64,000 bases of DNA from Bifidobacterium callitrichos DSM 23973 (GCF_000741175.1 NZ_JGYS01000028.1:1-64000); one strand, 5' to 3'. Shown: positions 26,335-35,544, counted from the first letter of the stretch. The notes: generated by a model from the sequence alone, not told the origin. Numbers and translations: made by a program.

Positions 26335-27239
26335 CGCTTCACCGCCCGCGTGGTCTTGGCGCCGGCGGTCTTGAGCACGGCGATGGAGGTCGGGTCGATG
26401 ATCGCGTAGGAGAACACGGCCTCGCTCCTGTAGGCGATCTGGTTGCTGCCGGCCAAGTCCACGCCGGTGTTGTCCGGGTCGCCGTACGGGATGACCTCGG
26501 CCGTGATCGGACGCACCAGACGCCATTTGATCGTGCTGAAGTCACCCATGAACGCGAGCACGTTCGTCGCGTCCGTGGCGTACTCGCCCTCGACGGTCAC
26601 GCTCGTGCTGGCCTTGATCCCGTCCAAGGTTCCCGTGTTCAGGCTCAACGGGATCTCCGGGAACAGTCGTCCACCCGTGTTGGACACGCGCAGCTTGCGA
26701 AGCTCGTTCGCCAATGTGCGGGACAGTGCGACGCCGGTGATGTTCGCGCGCAGCAGCCTGTCGGTGAGCAAGTCGAGGTTGGCGAGCTGGTCGTCGGTGG
26801 CGGTCACCTGCACGCCCGTGGCGGACAGCGCCTCGTAGCCGGCGAGTTTGTCGCCGGACGCGGGGTTGACCGCGTGGTAGATCACGTAGTCCAACGCCTC
26901 GCCCAACGCCGCGGCCTGATCGGCCTGGATCGCGTCGAGGATCTGCAGCTGGTTGTCCTCGTCCGCCCACTGCAGCTGCTTGGAGACGCGCGTGGTGCAC
27001 TGCACCGTGAACCGCTTGCCTTCCTTCGGGGTGATCGGCTGCTCGTAGCCGCTTTTCTTCGCGCCCTCGGCCACGACCTCGGCGCGCGCCTTGCCGGTGA
27101 ACACGTTGTACTTGTCGTCCATGAACCCGAGCCTGTCCGCCGGGCTCAACGTGGCGATCGTGCTGGTGTCGTGCGCCTTGCCCACCACCGCGAGACTCAC
27201 GGACGTGGGCAGCGTCACCTGATTGGTCTGCAAAACCAT
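26331..27239 (-). CDS. Major capsid protein, HK97 fold
   Basis: Protein of 302 residues that should form the icosahedral shell. HK97-type traits: an N-terminal arm, then EGAKKSGYEQPITP, a central helix rich in D/L (LDLLTDRLL), and C-terminal FMGDFSTIKWRLV near residue 238. The ribosome binding site is AGAGGAAGGAA. The scaffold gene is immediately upstream with 28 bp between. Confidence 0.88.
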   Translation of the reverse strand: MVLQTNQVTLPTSVSLAVVGKAHDTSTIATLSPADRLGFMDDKYNVFTGKARAEVVAEGAKKSGYEQPITPKEGKRFTVQCTTRVSKQLQWADEDNQLQILDAIQADQAAALGEALDYVIYHAVNPASGDKLAGYEALSATGVQVTATDDQLANLDLLTDRLLRANITGVALSRTLANELRKLRVSNTGGRLFPEIPLSLNTGTLDGIKASTSVTVEGEYATDATNVLAFMGDFSTIKWRLVRPITAEVIPYGDPDNTGVDLAGSNQIAYRSEAVFSYAIIDPTSIAVLKTAGAKTTRAVKR

Positions 27240-27267
27240 AGATTCCTTCCTCTAAAGGGTTGAACGT

Positions 27268-27744
27268 TTACTTGGTGCCGAACAGTTGTCTGAGCAGTCC
27301 CGCGTTCGGATTCGTCTGGGATTGCGGCGTGCCGGCCGGATCCGCGACCTTCGCCGCAGACGGCTTCGCCTGCGCGGCCAGATACGACTTGATGGCCTGC
27401 GCGTGCGCGTTGATCTCCTCGGCCGTTTCCCCGCGAAGCAGATCCACCGGCACGCCGGTCTTCCTGGCTGCCTCGTCACGCCATGCGAGACGCTGCTGGG
27501 CGGTCTTCAGGTCGTTGAGCTCCCTCTCCGCCCGTTCGGCGCGGGCCTGAAGCTTCTGCGTCTCCGTGAGACGGGATTCCTTCAACGCGGCCAGCTCGTC
27601 CGCCGCGCTCTTGTTCGCCTCGGCCTTGCCACGCCACGACTTCGCCCGTTCGGCCTCGGCCTCGTAACGGGCCTTCCAGTCGATCTCCTCCGGCGGCGAA
27701 CCGGACTGTTCTCCGGTGTCCGGGGCGTCGTCTTCTTCGGCCAT
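27268..27744 (-). CDS. Capsid scaffolding protein
   Basis: Protein of 158 residues, strongly charged and predicted coiled-coil over residues 20-95 (WKARYEAEAERAK and RAERAERELNDLKTAQQ), with a short basic C-terminus ending LLRQLFGTK. Size, composition and location before the capsid gene match DUF4355-like scaffolds. Confidence 0.8.
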   Translation of the reverse strand: MAEEDDAPDTGEQSGSPPEEIDWKARYEAEAERAKSWRGKAEANKSAADELAALKESRLTETQKLQARAERAERELNDLKTAQQRLAWRDEAARKTGVPVDLLRGETAEEINAHAQAIKSYLAAQAKPSAAKVADPAGTPQSQTNPNAGLLRQLFGTK

Positions 27745-27837
27745 ACGGCCTCCTTCCGCCCGTCATCGGGCATAAGAAAAGCCACCACGGACGAATCCGT
27801 GATGGCATAATGGGGTCATTGATCAGAGAGGATTGAG

Positions 27838-28116
27838 ATGGCGGATGATGTACCGGACGAGGAGGCCTTGCCTCTATACAGGGAACTGAGGCCGTATTGC
27901 GATGCGCTTGACGAGGAGCTGCTATGGGGCTTGGATACGGGATTCGAGACCGGCGAGTACTACTACGCGTTGAGTTGGCTGATCGCCGATGTCCTCGAAC
28001 ACGATCTCGATGTCCCCTGTGACGTGCTGCTTAAGGCTTATCGAGTGTTGATGCACGAGGACGGCGATGAATACCGGCCGCTTCTCGAACGGTATCTTCG
28101 TCGGCGCAGTCGCTGA
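27838..28116 (+). CDS. Isolated plus-strand acidic protein, possible immunity protein (moron)
   Basis: Protein of 92 residues, acidic and helical, the only plus-strand gene inside the minus-strand structural cluster. AGAGGATTGAG precedes the ATG. It ends one base before the stop of the opposite-strand gene at 28117. The segment LDTGFETGEYYYALSWL and the helical layout faintly recall MafI-like immunity proteins, a weak resemblance. Its place next to the toxin-tailed MuF gene and its own orientation suggest lysogenic expression, as for an immunity gene or moron. Function not proven. Confidence 0.65.
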   Translation: MADDVPDEEALPLYRELRPYCDALDEELLWGLDTGFETGEYYYALSWLIADVLEHDLDVPCDVLLKAYRVLMHEDGDEYRPLLERYLRRRSR

Positions 28117-28389
28117 TCATTCATCCTCGGTATCCCGTACGTCTTTGAAATCGCGGTAGTACATATTGCCGGGGCCTGCGGGGGCGAATGGCGCGCTGAA
28201 CAGACGTTCGGCCTTACCGGTCTTCTTGTTGACGAACCACGCGCAATCATCGGCCTGAACGAAGTCAGAGGCCATAGGGACGGCGTAGTATTCGTCGTCC
28301 TCGCCGCCCTCGGGGTCCGTGGGCATGCCGTGCTCGATCTGCTCGACGATGAGACGTGCCTGATGGTAGCTGGTGACCTTATCGCTCAT
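28117..28389 (-). CDS. Small protein downstream of the MuF toxin, immunity candidate
   Basis: Acidic protein of 90 residues whose start overlaps the MuF gene stop by 4 bp, with GGAGGACAAGC upstream, so it is translationally coupled to it. It contains YAVPMASDFVQADDCAWFV and a Lys-rich centre. Immunity genes typically sit directly after polymorphic toxin genes, which is the basis for this guess; no family was recognised. Confidence 0.7.
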   Translation of the reverse strand: MSDKVTSYHQARLIVEQIEHGMPTDPEGGEDDEYYAVPMASDFVQADDCAWFVNKKTGKAERLFSAPFAPAGPGNMYYRDFKDVRDTEDE

Positions 28390-30056
28390 GCTTGTCCTCC
28401 TTGACTGTGTGGCGTGGATTCGGCCCATTTGTCGTACTCGTCCTGATGCCGCCGCCACGAGGGGTCGTCGCGGTGGGTTCGTTGGAGTTTCCACTCGCTC
28501 CAGCTTCGCACGGTGTCGGGATCGCCGACCCATGGCTTGGCGTAGGCGGGCGCGTCGGTGAAGCTCGGCCGGCCGCCTTCGAGAAGGCTGTCGGTGGGTT
28601 CCATGTCGTCCACGCGCAGGAACCTGAGCTGTCCTTCCTTGATGTCGTCGGGATAGTAGTCCGGGCTCCGTCCGTTCTTGTACCCGTATTTCGTGTAGTC
28701 GCCGGGCTGGAAGTCGTACATGCGTACGGATTTCCAGCCGCTGGGCATCTGGATAATCTCGGCGTTCCAGATGTGGGCGTTGCCGTTCTTCCATGGGCCG
28801 GCGACGAAGAAGCGGCTGCCGGGCGGGTATTCGCGCATGGCCCGGATTGTGGCGTTGTTCGTTTCCTTCTGGGTGAATTTGCGGTGGTTGCCGTTCCTGT
28901 CCACCCACATGTCGGCGATGTTCCAGTAGTAGCCGTCCGAGGATTTCTTGTGGTTGCCGACGGCCTGCACGTCGTAGCCTCTGAGGCGTAGTTCGGCGGC
29001 TTGGACGACGCGCTGGCAGTTGATGCCCCATGGGTTCTTTGAGAAGTTCGGCTGATACCCGTTGTCGAGCTTCTTTTTCACCCACATGTCCCATAGGGGG
29101 TTCACCTCGTCGTGCGCGATCTCCCTAAGGGACGTGCGTGGCGTCATGGTCTTGAACGCTCTGATCTTCTCGCCCGGCCCGCCCTTGCGCCTGCCGGGGT
29201 CATGGAGCTTGTGGCCTTGGCCCACTTTGTCGGGGTGCATGTGGCGCATGAGGTACGCGAGCGAGTTCACGTTGTTCGGGTCGTACGGCCCGTACACGCT
29301 TTGCCCGCGTTTCGGTTCCCGGTATGGGGTGATGTTCGCGAGCCCGGCCTTGAGGTCGGCGGGCATGACGCCCGTCTCCAATGCGCGGCGCGCGGTCTCG
29401 TAGATCCTGAGGTATTCGTTCGGGTCGTAGCCTTCGATCCGGTTGCTGCCTTTGCCCCATTCGGGGACGATCTCGCACCGGCAGTTGCCGCCGTGGAAGC
29501 TCGTGCCGAAGTCGGCCGTGTCCTCGCTGGCGTAGATGTAGCCGCGTGACGCGAGCATGATGCAGAATGCGCACGGCTGCCGGCCGTTCGGCACGCGCGC
29601 GTATCGGGGCTTGTGCGGGTCGCGTCTAGCGTTGCTTCTGATGGTCTGCCGTCCGGGGTTGCGGATCTCCCGGTCCATGAGGTTGTTCAGGTAGCGCAGC
29701 AGCTCGTCCGGATTCGCCTTCTTCCCCTTGCCGGGGTCGTCCCACAGGACGCCGGCCTTCCACCGGATGAGCTTCTTCACGGCCTCGTCCCTGTTCGGGT
29801 TCTCGACCTCGGCGGTGAACGCGTCGTCGAAGTGCTTCGCGTACACGTGCTCGTACCAGTCGGCCGCGGCGGTGCTGGACATGTCCGAGTACTTGCCGAT
29901 GATCGCCGGCACCAAGTCAAGCAGTATGTCACGCTGCTTGGCGGCCGGCAGTCCGGCGATGTCCCACCACAGTTCGCCGAGGTCAAGCCTCGCGAGCCTG
30001 ACCGCCTCCTGTTGGCTCGTCCTCAGCTGGTTCAGATCCTTGGTCGTCACCGGCAT
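28386..30056 (-). CDS. MuF-like minor head protein fused to a papain-fold toxin-like domain
   Basis: Protein of 556 residues. The N-terminal 250 residues match phage minor capsid proteins of the MuF/VG15 type, with PCAFC (residues 161-165), H188 and NCRCE (191-195). The C-terminal domain (about 310-556) has the layout of papain-like polymorphic toxins: GINCQRVVQAAELRLRG with C347, then AHIWNAEI (H428) and MYDFQPGD (D448, Q450), the Cys-His-Asp order of these folds. The start at 30056 overlaps the portal gene by 74 bp and has AAGGAGCGCC. Likely injected with DNA or carried in the capsid. Confidence 0.75.
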   Translation of the reverse strand: MPVTTKDLNQLRTSQQEAVRLARLDLGELWWDIAGLPAAKQRDILLDLVPAIIGKYSDMSSTAAADWYEHVYAKHFDDAFTAEVENPNRDEAVKKLIRWKAGVLWDDPGKGKKANPDELLRYLNNLMDREIRNPGRQTIRSNARRDPHKPRYARVPNGRQPCAFCIMLASRGYIYASEDTADFGTSFHGGNCRCEIVPEWGKGSNRIEGYDPNEYLRIYETARRALETGVMPADLKAGLANITPYREPKRGQSVYGPYDPNNVNSLAYLMRHMHPDKVGQGHKLHDPGRRKGGPGEKIRAFKTMTPRTSLREIAHDEVNPLWDMWVKKKLDNGYQPNFSKNPWGINCQRVVQAAELRLRGYDVQAVGNHKKSSDGYYWNIADMWVDRNGNHRKFTQKETNNATIRAMREYPPGSRFFVAGPWKNGNAHIWNAEIIQMPSGWKSVRMYDFQPGDYTKYGYKNGRSPDYYPDDIKEGQLRFLRVDDMEPTDSLLEGGRPSFTDAPAYAKPWVGDPDTVRSWSEWKLQRTHRDDPSWRRHQDEYDKWAESTPHSQGGQA

Positions 30057-31461
30057 TGGCGCTCCTTAGGATCATGTCCAGCGCGTCCCGTCCACGGTCG
30101 CGCGACTGTTGCGAACGCAGTGAGCGGATCTCGTCGCCGTCCAAGCCGAGACGGCGCAGCCCGACCTCGCTGGTCGCGTAGGATTGGTTGACCTGGCTGA
30201 TCTTCACGTACGCGTCCGCCCGCGCCCCGTCGCTGATCTCCCTAGTCGGCGCCCACACGGGCCGCACCTGTTTCAGCTCGTCCGGCGGTTCCGTGAGGCC
30301 GTCCCTGAGGCATACGGCCATGCGGGCCAGCCTGGTCAGCTGCATGCCGAAGAGGCGGTTCTGCCGGTCGGCGCGGCGGGTGAGCTTGCGTTCGGCCGCG
30401 GCCATCGCCTCCGCCGAACTGGGGTTGTCCAAGGTGATGCCGAGCGAGTCCACGGGAAGATCCGTGTCCGACGCGACCACCAGCGCGATCGTCTTCAACA
30501 TGTCCGAGTGGGGTTGCATCGACGCCTGACTGATCTGCTGCAGATTGGGGCTGTCGCCGTCCTCGTCCTTGCTGATCGCATTGATCGAGCTCACCAGCGA
30601 GCTCCACGTGTCCGTGCTGAACGCGTCCTCGTCCATGCCGAGGAACCACAGCTTCGGCACCGCGTAGAACTCCGCACTGGCCTCCATACGCACCAATGTC
30701 CGGAAGCCCATATCGGTCAACGCCATCACCGGCCGCGTGATCCGCGAAGCCCCCAACGGCTTCGACAACTGCGGGTCGCTGACCAACGGCACCACCGTCG
30801 GCTCCGGCCAGAAGGTCACGTACCGTTCCGCCGTCCAACCGCCATAACCGTCTCTGGTGACCTGATAGACCACGCCGGGAAGGAACACGTTGAACGCGGT
30901 GACACGACCCTTCGATGTCGCGTCGTTGATCGTCAACGCCGCCGCCAGCCGGTTGCGACGACCGTCCCAGAGGGCGGCGGACCATTCCGCCGAACGCGGC
31001 GTCACCAGCAGACCGCCCGTGTCGGGATCACTGGTGAGGGTGAGGAACGCGCACCCATGCGTATACGCACTGACCACGGTCTGCGGTACCGCCAACTGGA
31101 GGGCGTTCATGTCGGTCAGCTCGTCAAGCCCGTACACGTCCTCGCCGTTGGGGTAGGTCCATCCGTCGAACACGGTCAGGTCGGCCAACGAGCGGACCGC
31201 CTTGGCGGGCCAGCCGATGCACGCGCTCACGTTCGCCTTGATACGATCCGGAATACTGATGCCGAAGTCCTTGAACCCCTCCTTCGCCCCGTAATAGCCC
31301 GTACGGATCAGGTTCCTCGGATACCGCTGCCGCCACACCTTCATCAACGTCCTGATAAGGGGCATGTCGTCGTCGGCGACGCCGGCGATGCGGGTGGCGC
31401 CGAACGAGGTGATGTCGAGCGGGCGCTTCAACGCGCTGGAGAAAATGCCCTCATCCGCCAT
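29983..31461 (-). CDS. Portal protein
   Basis: Protein of 492 residues forming the dodecameric DNA gate of the capsid. Found between terminase and MuF genes, as usual. Typical SPP1-type landmarks: a helical N-terminus, VFDGWTYPNG, a central beta domain with PRSAEWSAALWDG, and the C-terminal EAMAAAERKLTRRADRQNR helix. The start at 31461 has GCGAGGTGGCTT upstream. The N-terminus of a longer frame (31521) lies inside the terminase gene and is not favoured. Confidence 0.88.
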   Translation of the reverse strand: MADEGIFSSALKRPLDITSFGATRIAGVADDDMPLIRTLMKVWRQRYPRNLIRTGYYGAKEGFKDFGISIPDRIKANVSACIGWPAKAVRSLADLTVFDGWTYPNGEDVYGLDELTDMNALQLAVPQTVVSAYTHGCAFLTLTSDPDTGGLLVTPRSAEWSAALWDGRRNRLAAALTINDATSKGRVTAFNVFLPGVVYQVTRDGYGGWTAERYVTFWPEPTVVPLVSDPQLSKPLGASRITRPVMALTDMGFRTLVRMEASAEFYAVPKLWFLGMDEDAFSTDTWSSLVSSINAISKDEDGDSPNLQQISQASMQPHSDMLKTIALVVASDTDLPVDSLGITLDNPSSAEAMAAAERKLTRRADRQNRLFGMQLTRLARMAVCLRDGLTEPPDELKQVRPVWAPTREISDGARADAYVKISQVNQSYATSEVGLRRLGLDGDEIRSLRSQQSRDRGRDALDMILRSANAGDDQGSEPAEDEPTGGGQAREA

Positions 31462-31472
31462 AAGCCACCTCG

Positions 31473-32921
31473 CTATCTCATTACCTTCTGCCTGCGTCCC
31501 GGCCGGCGTCGCGTCGTCCACGCGCCCTGCACGGCGACGGTCACGGCCACCAAGGGACTGATGTCGATGTCATTGCCCGTCTTGTTCCACCCGAACGCGC
31601 CGCTCCTGCCGATCGGCCGCGTGGTCACGTTCGCCACCGCCTTCGCCAACTGCGGCTGATCCGCGTCGGGCAGATGACGCAGCATGCCGGCCTGGATCAG
31701 GTCGAGCATGCGCCCGCACGCCTGACCCATCTCGTTGGCGGTCACGACCTTCACCGGCACACGCCGCGCCTTCAACTCCGGCAACAGCACCATGGCCGGC
31801 GACTGCGCATCGATCGCCACACACGCCGTACGCGACCAGCGCGCCTTGATCCAATCCGCCGCCCACGCCACGCCATCGCGATGCGTGTCCCGGTACTCCG
31901 CCAACTCCACGTGGGCCGAACCGTCCGCATACTTCATGCACGCGCCGATCGCCAATGCGCTGCGGTCGGGCGGCATGTCCAAACCGAACGACACCACACC
32001 GCCATCTTGACGTTCTGTGACCTCGCCGTTCTTCCACAGTTCGGGGTCGATGACGCTCACCGTGTTGGTCTCGTCCCACACGCCCAAGCCCTCGCGCCGG
32101 AAACTGTCCTCGCCGAGGTTCTTCCTCATGCGCAGGATCGCCGACTCCGACGTACGCGACGGATACGAGGGATTCGCCTTCCGCCACTGGGAGCGGTCCT
32201 CGGGATCCGCGTCACGGTCGGCGCTGAATTCCACATACAACGTGTCGTCGCTCTCGCCATACAACGCATCATGGCGGCGATTGCTGAAGACCTCACTGGG
32301 GTCGCTTGGCTTGGGCGGCGTCCCCATGTAGATGATCAAGGGGTTCCGGGCCGCGTTCGTGGCGGGGATCATGTCGTCCAACGCCCGCTCGCCCAATATC
32401 TGCGCCTCGTCGAACACCTCGACGTCCACGTTGTCGAAACCACGACCGAACCCGTTCTCACGCGCACCGAACAGGATGCGACTGCCGTTCGTGAACGCGA
32501 TCTCCTGCTGTCCATTCGCCCGCCTCGGCTCGCCATCCACGTACCGGGCGATCGCCGGCTTCCTGACCAGCGAGCACATGAACTTGAACGTCTCATCCGA
32601 CGTGCGGCTGCGATGCGCCGTCCACAGGACCTTGAGCGGATATTCGCTCAGGATGCACAGCATCACGATCATCGTGCCGATCGTGAACGTCTTACCCACC
32701 TGACGACAGATCGAGATGACCACGCCGCCGATGCCCGCCGCATACAGGCCATCCGCCGTCTTGCCCAGCATGCACCGGCCAAGCCCATCCTGCCAATCGT
32801 CATACTCGATGCCACACATGCGCGCCTGCGCCTTCACCCGCGGCCAGCCCGTCGAAACGATGCCCTTCGGCAGCACCACGTGCCGGGCTACGTCAGACAG
32901 CCTCCTCGTCGAACCCGTCAT
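31473..32921 (-). CDS. Terminase large subunit
   Basis: ATP-driven DNA packaging motor and nuclease, 482 residues. The ATPase part shows a Walker A-like CRQVGKT near residue 84 and Walker B VEVFDEAQI near residue 173, followed by the coupling motif YMGTPPKP. The nuclease part has SFGLDMPPDRSALAIG and VAIDAQS with acidic metal ligands. The start at 32921 follows TGGAGGTCGAGG and overlaps the upstream small gene by 29 bp. Confidence 0.93.
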   Translation of the reverse strand: MTGSTRRLSDVARHVVLPKGIVSTGWPRVKAQARMCGIEYDDWQDGLGRCMLGKTADGLYAAGIGGVVISICRQVGKTFTIGTMIVMLCILSEYPLKVLWTAHRSRTSDETFKFMCSLVRKPAIARYVDGEPRRANGQQEIAFTNGSRILFGARENGFGRGFDNVDVEVFDEAQILGERALDDMIPATNAARNPLIIYMGTPPKPSDPSEVFSNRRHDALYGESDDTLYVEFSADRDADPEDRSQWRKANPSYPSRTSESAILRMRKNLGEDSFRREGLGVWDETNTVSVIDPELWKNGEVTERQDGGVVSFGLDMPPDRSALAIGACMKYADGSAHVELAEYRDTHRDGVAWAADWIKARWSRTACVAIDAQSPAMVLLPELKARRVPVKVVTANEMGQACGRMLDLIQAGMLRHLPDADQPQLAKAVANVTTRPIGRSGAFGWNKTGNDIDISPLVAVTVAVQGAWTTRRRPGRRQKVMR

Positions 32922-33108
32922 CCTCGACCTCCACCGCAACCGACGGGCCCGAAGCACCGTCCTTGCCCTCCAACCGCTCGATCTCCCGACTCACCTCAAG
33001 CAACCGGCGCGACAACGCCGCCAGATCACGCGGCGGCGTATCCAGATCAAACACCGCCTGCTCAAGCCGCTTCAACGTGCGACGCAACAGGGTCAGGTAC
33101 TCGTCCAT
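32893..33108 (-). CDS. Possible small terminase subunit
   Basis: Protein of 71 residues, helical coiled-coil (LRRTLKRLEQAVFDLD, then SRRLLEVSREIERLEG) with an acidic tail, directly upstream of and overlapping terL. Its length is short for a terminase small subunit but the location fits. The ribosome binding site is CGGAGGCC. Confidence 0.65.
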   Translation of the reverse strand: MDEYLTLLRRTLKRLEQAVFDLDTPPRDLAALSRRLLEVSREIERLEGKDGASGPSVAVEVEDDGFDEEAV

Positions 33109-33135
33109 GAGTGGCCTCCGAACGGCATAGAAAAA

Positions 33136-33194
33136 GCGGGGATACCCCTCGATTTATGTTCCAGTCTTGAAAGCTGGTCACGTGGAGTCCCCGC
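33136..33194 (-). terminator. Hairpin with T-run between HNH and terminase genes
   Basis: On the minus strand GCGGGGA (33188-33194) pairs with TCCCCGC (33136-33142), followed by TTTTT, enclosing a smaller CCAG/CTGG stem. It could attenuate transcription between the HNH and packaging genes. The packaging (cos) site might also lie in 33110-33361, but I see no decisive motif. Confidence 0.45.
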
Positions 33195-33361
33195 TGTTGC
33201 TTCTCACACCAAGCTCCTATAGGGGCGAGTAGAGAAGCAGACGGTTCAAGCATATGCGATAGGTCTGTTTGGAAAAAATCGGGGAGAGAGCGGCGCTATG
33301 ACACAGGGGTGCGCCCGGAGCCGGCCGGTAGGATACCCTCCCCACAGTACCGAGCAGTGTC

Positions 33362-33694
33362 TCACCAAGTCGAGGTGCGGAACGGGACCGAAGTCGCTCT
33401 GACGTCGGCTTCTCCTCGGACGGCTTGTCGTGCCCATTCGATGCTCTTGTTGCTTCTCAGCTCGTTGCACGCGCGATGCGACAACTTGCAGTTTGCGAAC
33501 TCGTACGGACTTCCGCCCTTCGACACCGGCAACAGCTCGTCCACTTCCGCACTCCACGGATCCCGCGCGGGCAATGTCTTGTCAACGGGCTTACCGCAGA
33601 TATGGCACGTGTCGTAGGCGGCCAACACCCGTCTGCGCACGGCCCGTCTGCGAGCGCCGTTGGCGTACCGTGGGTTGCCTCGTGGCTTGGCCAT
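33362..33694 (-). CDS. Phage HNH endonuclease
   Basis: Protein of 110 residues with zinc-ligand Cys pairs (CHICGKPV and CKLSHRACNE) and the HNH core EVDELLPVSKGGSPYEFANC near residues 66-85. The first His of the motif is replaced (VDELLP), a variant common in actinophages. HNH proteins next to terminase genes assist cos cleavage during packaging. The start at 33694 has CGGGAGACC. Confidence 0.85.
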   Translation of the reverse strand: MAKPRGNPRYANGARRRAVRRRVLAAYDTCHICGKPVDKTLPARDPWSAEVDELLPVSKGGSPYEFANCKLSHRACNELRSNKSIEWARQAVRGEADVRATSVPFRTSTW

Positions 33695-34129
33695 AGGGTC
33701 TCCCGATAGAGGTGATGTACAAGATGAACCCCCACGGAGAAAGGAGGAAAGCCGTGGGGGTTGGATGGAGACCATTGTGGCCTCAAGTCTTCTGTTGCCT
33801 CTCATGTGATCGAGTAAACGGCAACAATACCATTTTCGGCGCGTTGCGGTTTTCCCGCAACTCGGCAAGAGACGGCCTAGACGATAACAGCGGTAACTGT
33901 GTTCAGCGTGATCGTGTTATCGGGACCCAGAATCCTAGACGATAAGTAATCCTGCGCTTTTCTCCGATTCAAGTAACTGGGTAACAGAGATAACAGGTCT
34001 CGGTGTACATTTGCGGGCTATATGTTGTCGGAAAGGACAGCGTTTCTTGCTACTTTGTTACCCCTGCCTATCAACGACCGTCGCCGAATCAATGAAAATG
34101 ACCCGCACAATGGCGGGCCATTTCATCAA
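33695..34129. other. Phage late-promoter region with repeats
   Basis: This 435-bp spacer separates the integrase from the late operon. It holds an 11-bp perfect hairpin AACCCCCACGG/CCGTGGGGGTT (33727-33762) with a Shine-Dalgarno-like AGGAGG in its loop, a CCTAGACGATAA direct repeat (33876-33887 and 33934-33945), and inverted GATAACA/TGTTATC sites between and near them. It probably contains the late promoter and regulator sites. No gene supported. Confidence 0.5.
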
Positions 34130-35518
34130 TCATGCGGCTTGCTCCAGAGGTATCGGCTCCTGCGTATTGGAACCATCTGCTGGAGCAAGTGCTCTATCTC
34201 GGGCGGCCCCTACAGCATCCGCGACATCTCCGAGACGTTCTGGCCAAAGGGCGGCATAAACGTCCAGCGTCATTGCGGCAGTAGCGTGACCGAGTTGCTT
34301 TTGCAACGTCTTGACATCAGCTCCATTCGCGATTGCTATCGATGCATAGGTGTGACGCAACGAATGAGGCGTAATACCGTTACCTTCCATACCAGCGTTC
34401 TTCACGGCACGGTTGAAAACACGAGTGCGCCATGTCCTCACATAGAGAGGCCCACCCTGCTTGCCACGGAACACGTAATCATTCTCCGAAAGACCAGATA
34501 TGTATTGCCGCAGTGCATGGCACAGAAATGTAGGCATGGCAATGGTTCGCGGAGTGCCGTTCTTAGGTGGCCCCAATGTGACATTGCCATTTTTATCATC
34601 AGTCCAAGTTCTGCGGATTCTTGCTCGGCACCGATCCAAATCGAGATCTCTGACCGTCAACGCCAAAGCTTCGCCTATACGTACGCCGGTGTATGCAAGG
34701 AACCTTACGAGCAGTGCATGCGTATTCGTCGTATCGTCGGGCCATGTTAAGACGCCATTGACAGTTTTGGCATGCTTTCCGTATCTTCCGGCCTGTGTAG
34801 CGAGTTGCTCGACCTCGGCAATGGTCAAAAACACTTTGTCATCCTGCGTGACGATTTTCGGCGTGGTTACCTTGTCAATGACATTTTCGACGAGATAGTC
34901 CTGCTTGACCGCGTAATCCAGAACGCTGTACATAGCCACACGAACGATGTTCTTGATGCTGGAAGGCGATAAAGGCTTCGGCTTGCGCATGACACCATTC
35001 TTGTCCACGGGAAGTTCCGCCTTGTAATCGCCGGTGGTAAGGTCGTTGACCCAGCTTTGCACATCCTTGGCCGTAATGCCAGAGAGCAGGACGTCGCCCC
35101 ACCGCGGGTAAACATACACTCGCATATCTCGGGAGTACCGTCCGAGAGTGGCCTCTTTGACATCAAGTTTGGATTTCAGCCATTCCTCGGCTACCACACG
35201 AAATGCCTTGTGCCCAGCGTTCGGATCCCGATAACGTCCAGCACGGATGTCATCCTCCATTGCGGCCTTGAAACTCTCCGCATCGGAGAGCTTGTCAAAG
35301 TGCCTGCTCTTCTGCTGGGTCTTACCATCATCGCCGGCAACATACCAACGGACTCGCCAGCGCTTGCCCTTGCCGTAGATACTGGTGCGCCATTTTTCCG
35401 GCACGTGAGCTTTAAAAGGATCTTTGGCGTTGGCGAGAGAACGCTTCGCGGCGCTACTCGGCGCAGTGTCATCGTCGGCAGTGCGAAGCCAACGATCATC
35501 GATGATTACACGTGCCAT
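34130..35518 (-). CDS. int: Phage tyrosine integrase
   Basis: Site-specific recombinase of 462 residues expected to have inserted the phage into tRNA-Arg. The N-terminal AP2-like arm-binding region (WRVRWYVAGDDGK) is followed by the SAM-like core-binding domain and the catalytic domain: Arg in TGVRIGEAL, HSLRHTYAS (His and Arg), LGHATAAM (His) and Tyr in LDVYA. A long Pro/Glu tail follows. It is about 9 kb from attR, unusual because integrases normally lie beside attP. It is the only recombinase in the element. Confidence 0.93.
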   Translation of the reverse strand: MARVIIDDRWLRTADDDTAPSSAAKRSLANAKDPFKAHVPEKWRTSIYGKGKRWRVRWYVAGDDGKTQQKSRHFDKLSDAESFKAAMEDDIRAGRYRDPNAGHKAFRVVAEEWLKSKLDVKEATLGRYSRDMRVYVYPRWGDVLLSGITAKDVQSWVNDLTTGDYKAELPVDKNGVMRKPKPLSPSSIKNIVRVAMYSVLDYAVKQDYLVENVIDKVTTPKIVTQDDKVFLTIAEVEQLATQAGRYGKHAKTVNGVLTWPDDTTNTHALLVRFLAYTGVRIGEALALTVRDLDLDRCRARIRRTWTDDKNGNVTLGPPKNGTPRTIAMPTFLCHALRQYISGLSENDYVFRGKQGGPLYVRTWRTRVFNRAVKNAGMEGNGITPHSLRHTYASIAIANGADVKTLQKQLGHATAAMTLDVYAALWPERLGDVADAVGAARDRALAPADGSNTQEPIPLEQAA

Positions 35519-35544
35519 CGTTGCTCATCTCCTTTCATTTGGTG

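Noticed and set aside
33110..33361. Small open frames between terminase and HNH genes
   Set aside because: Frames at 33062-33253 and 33246-33557 lack ribosome binding sites and protein-like composition and overlap the hairpin and real genes.
33712..33945. Small plus-strand protein in the late-promoter spacer
   Set aside because: The start lies in the hairpin region without good spacing to AGGAGG, and the translation has no recognisable features.
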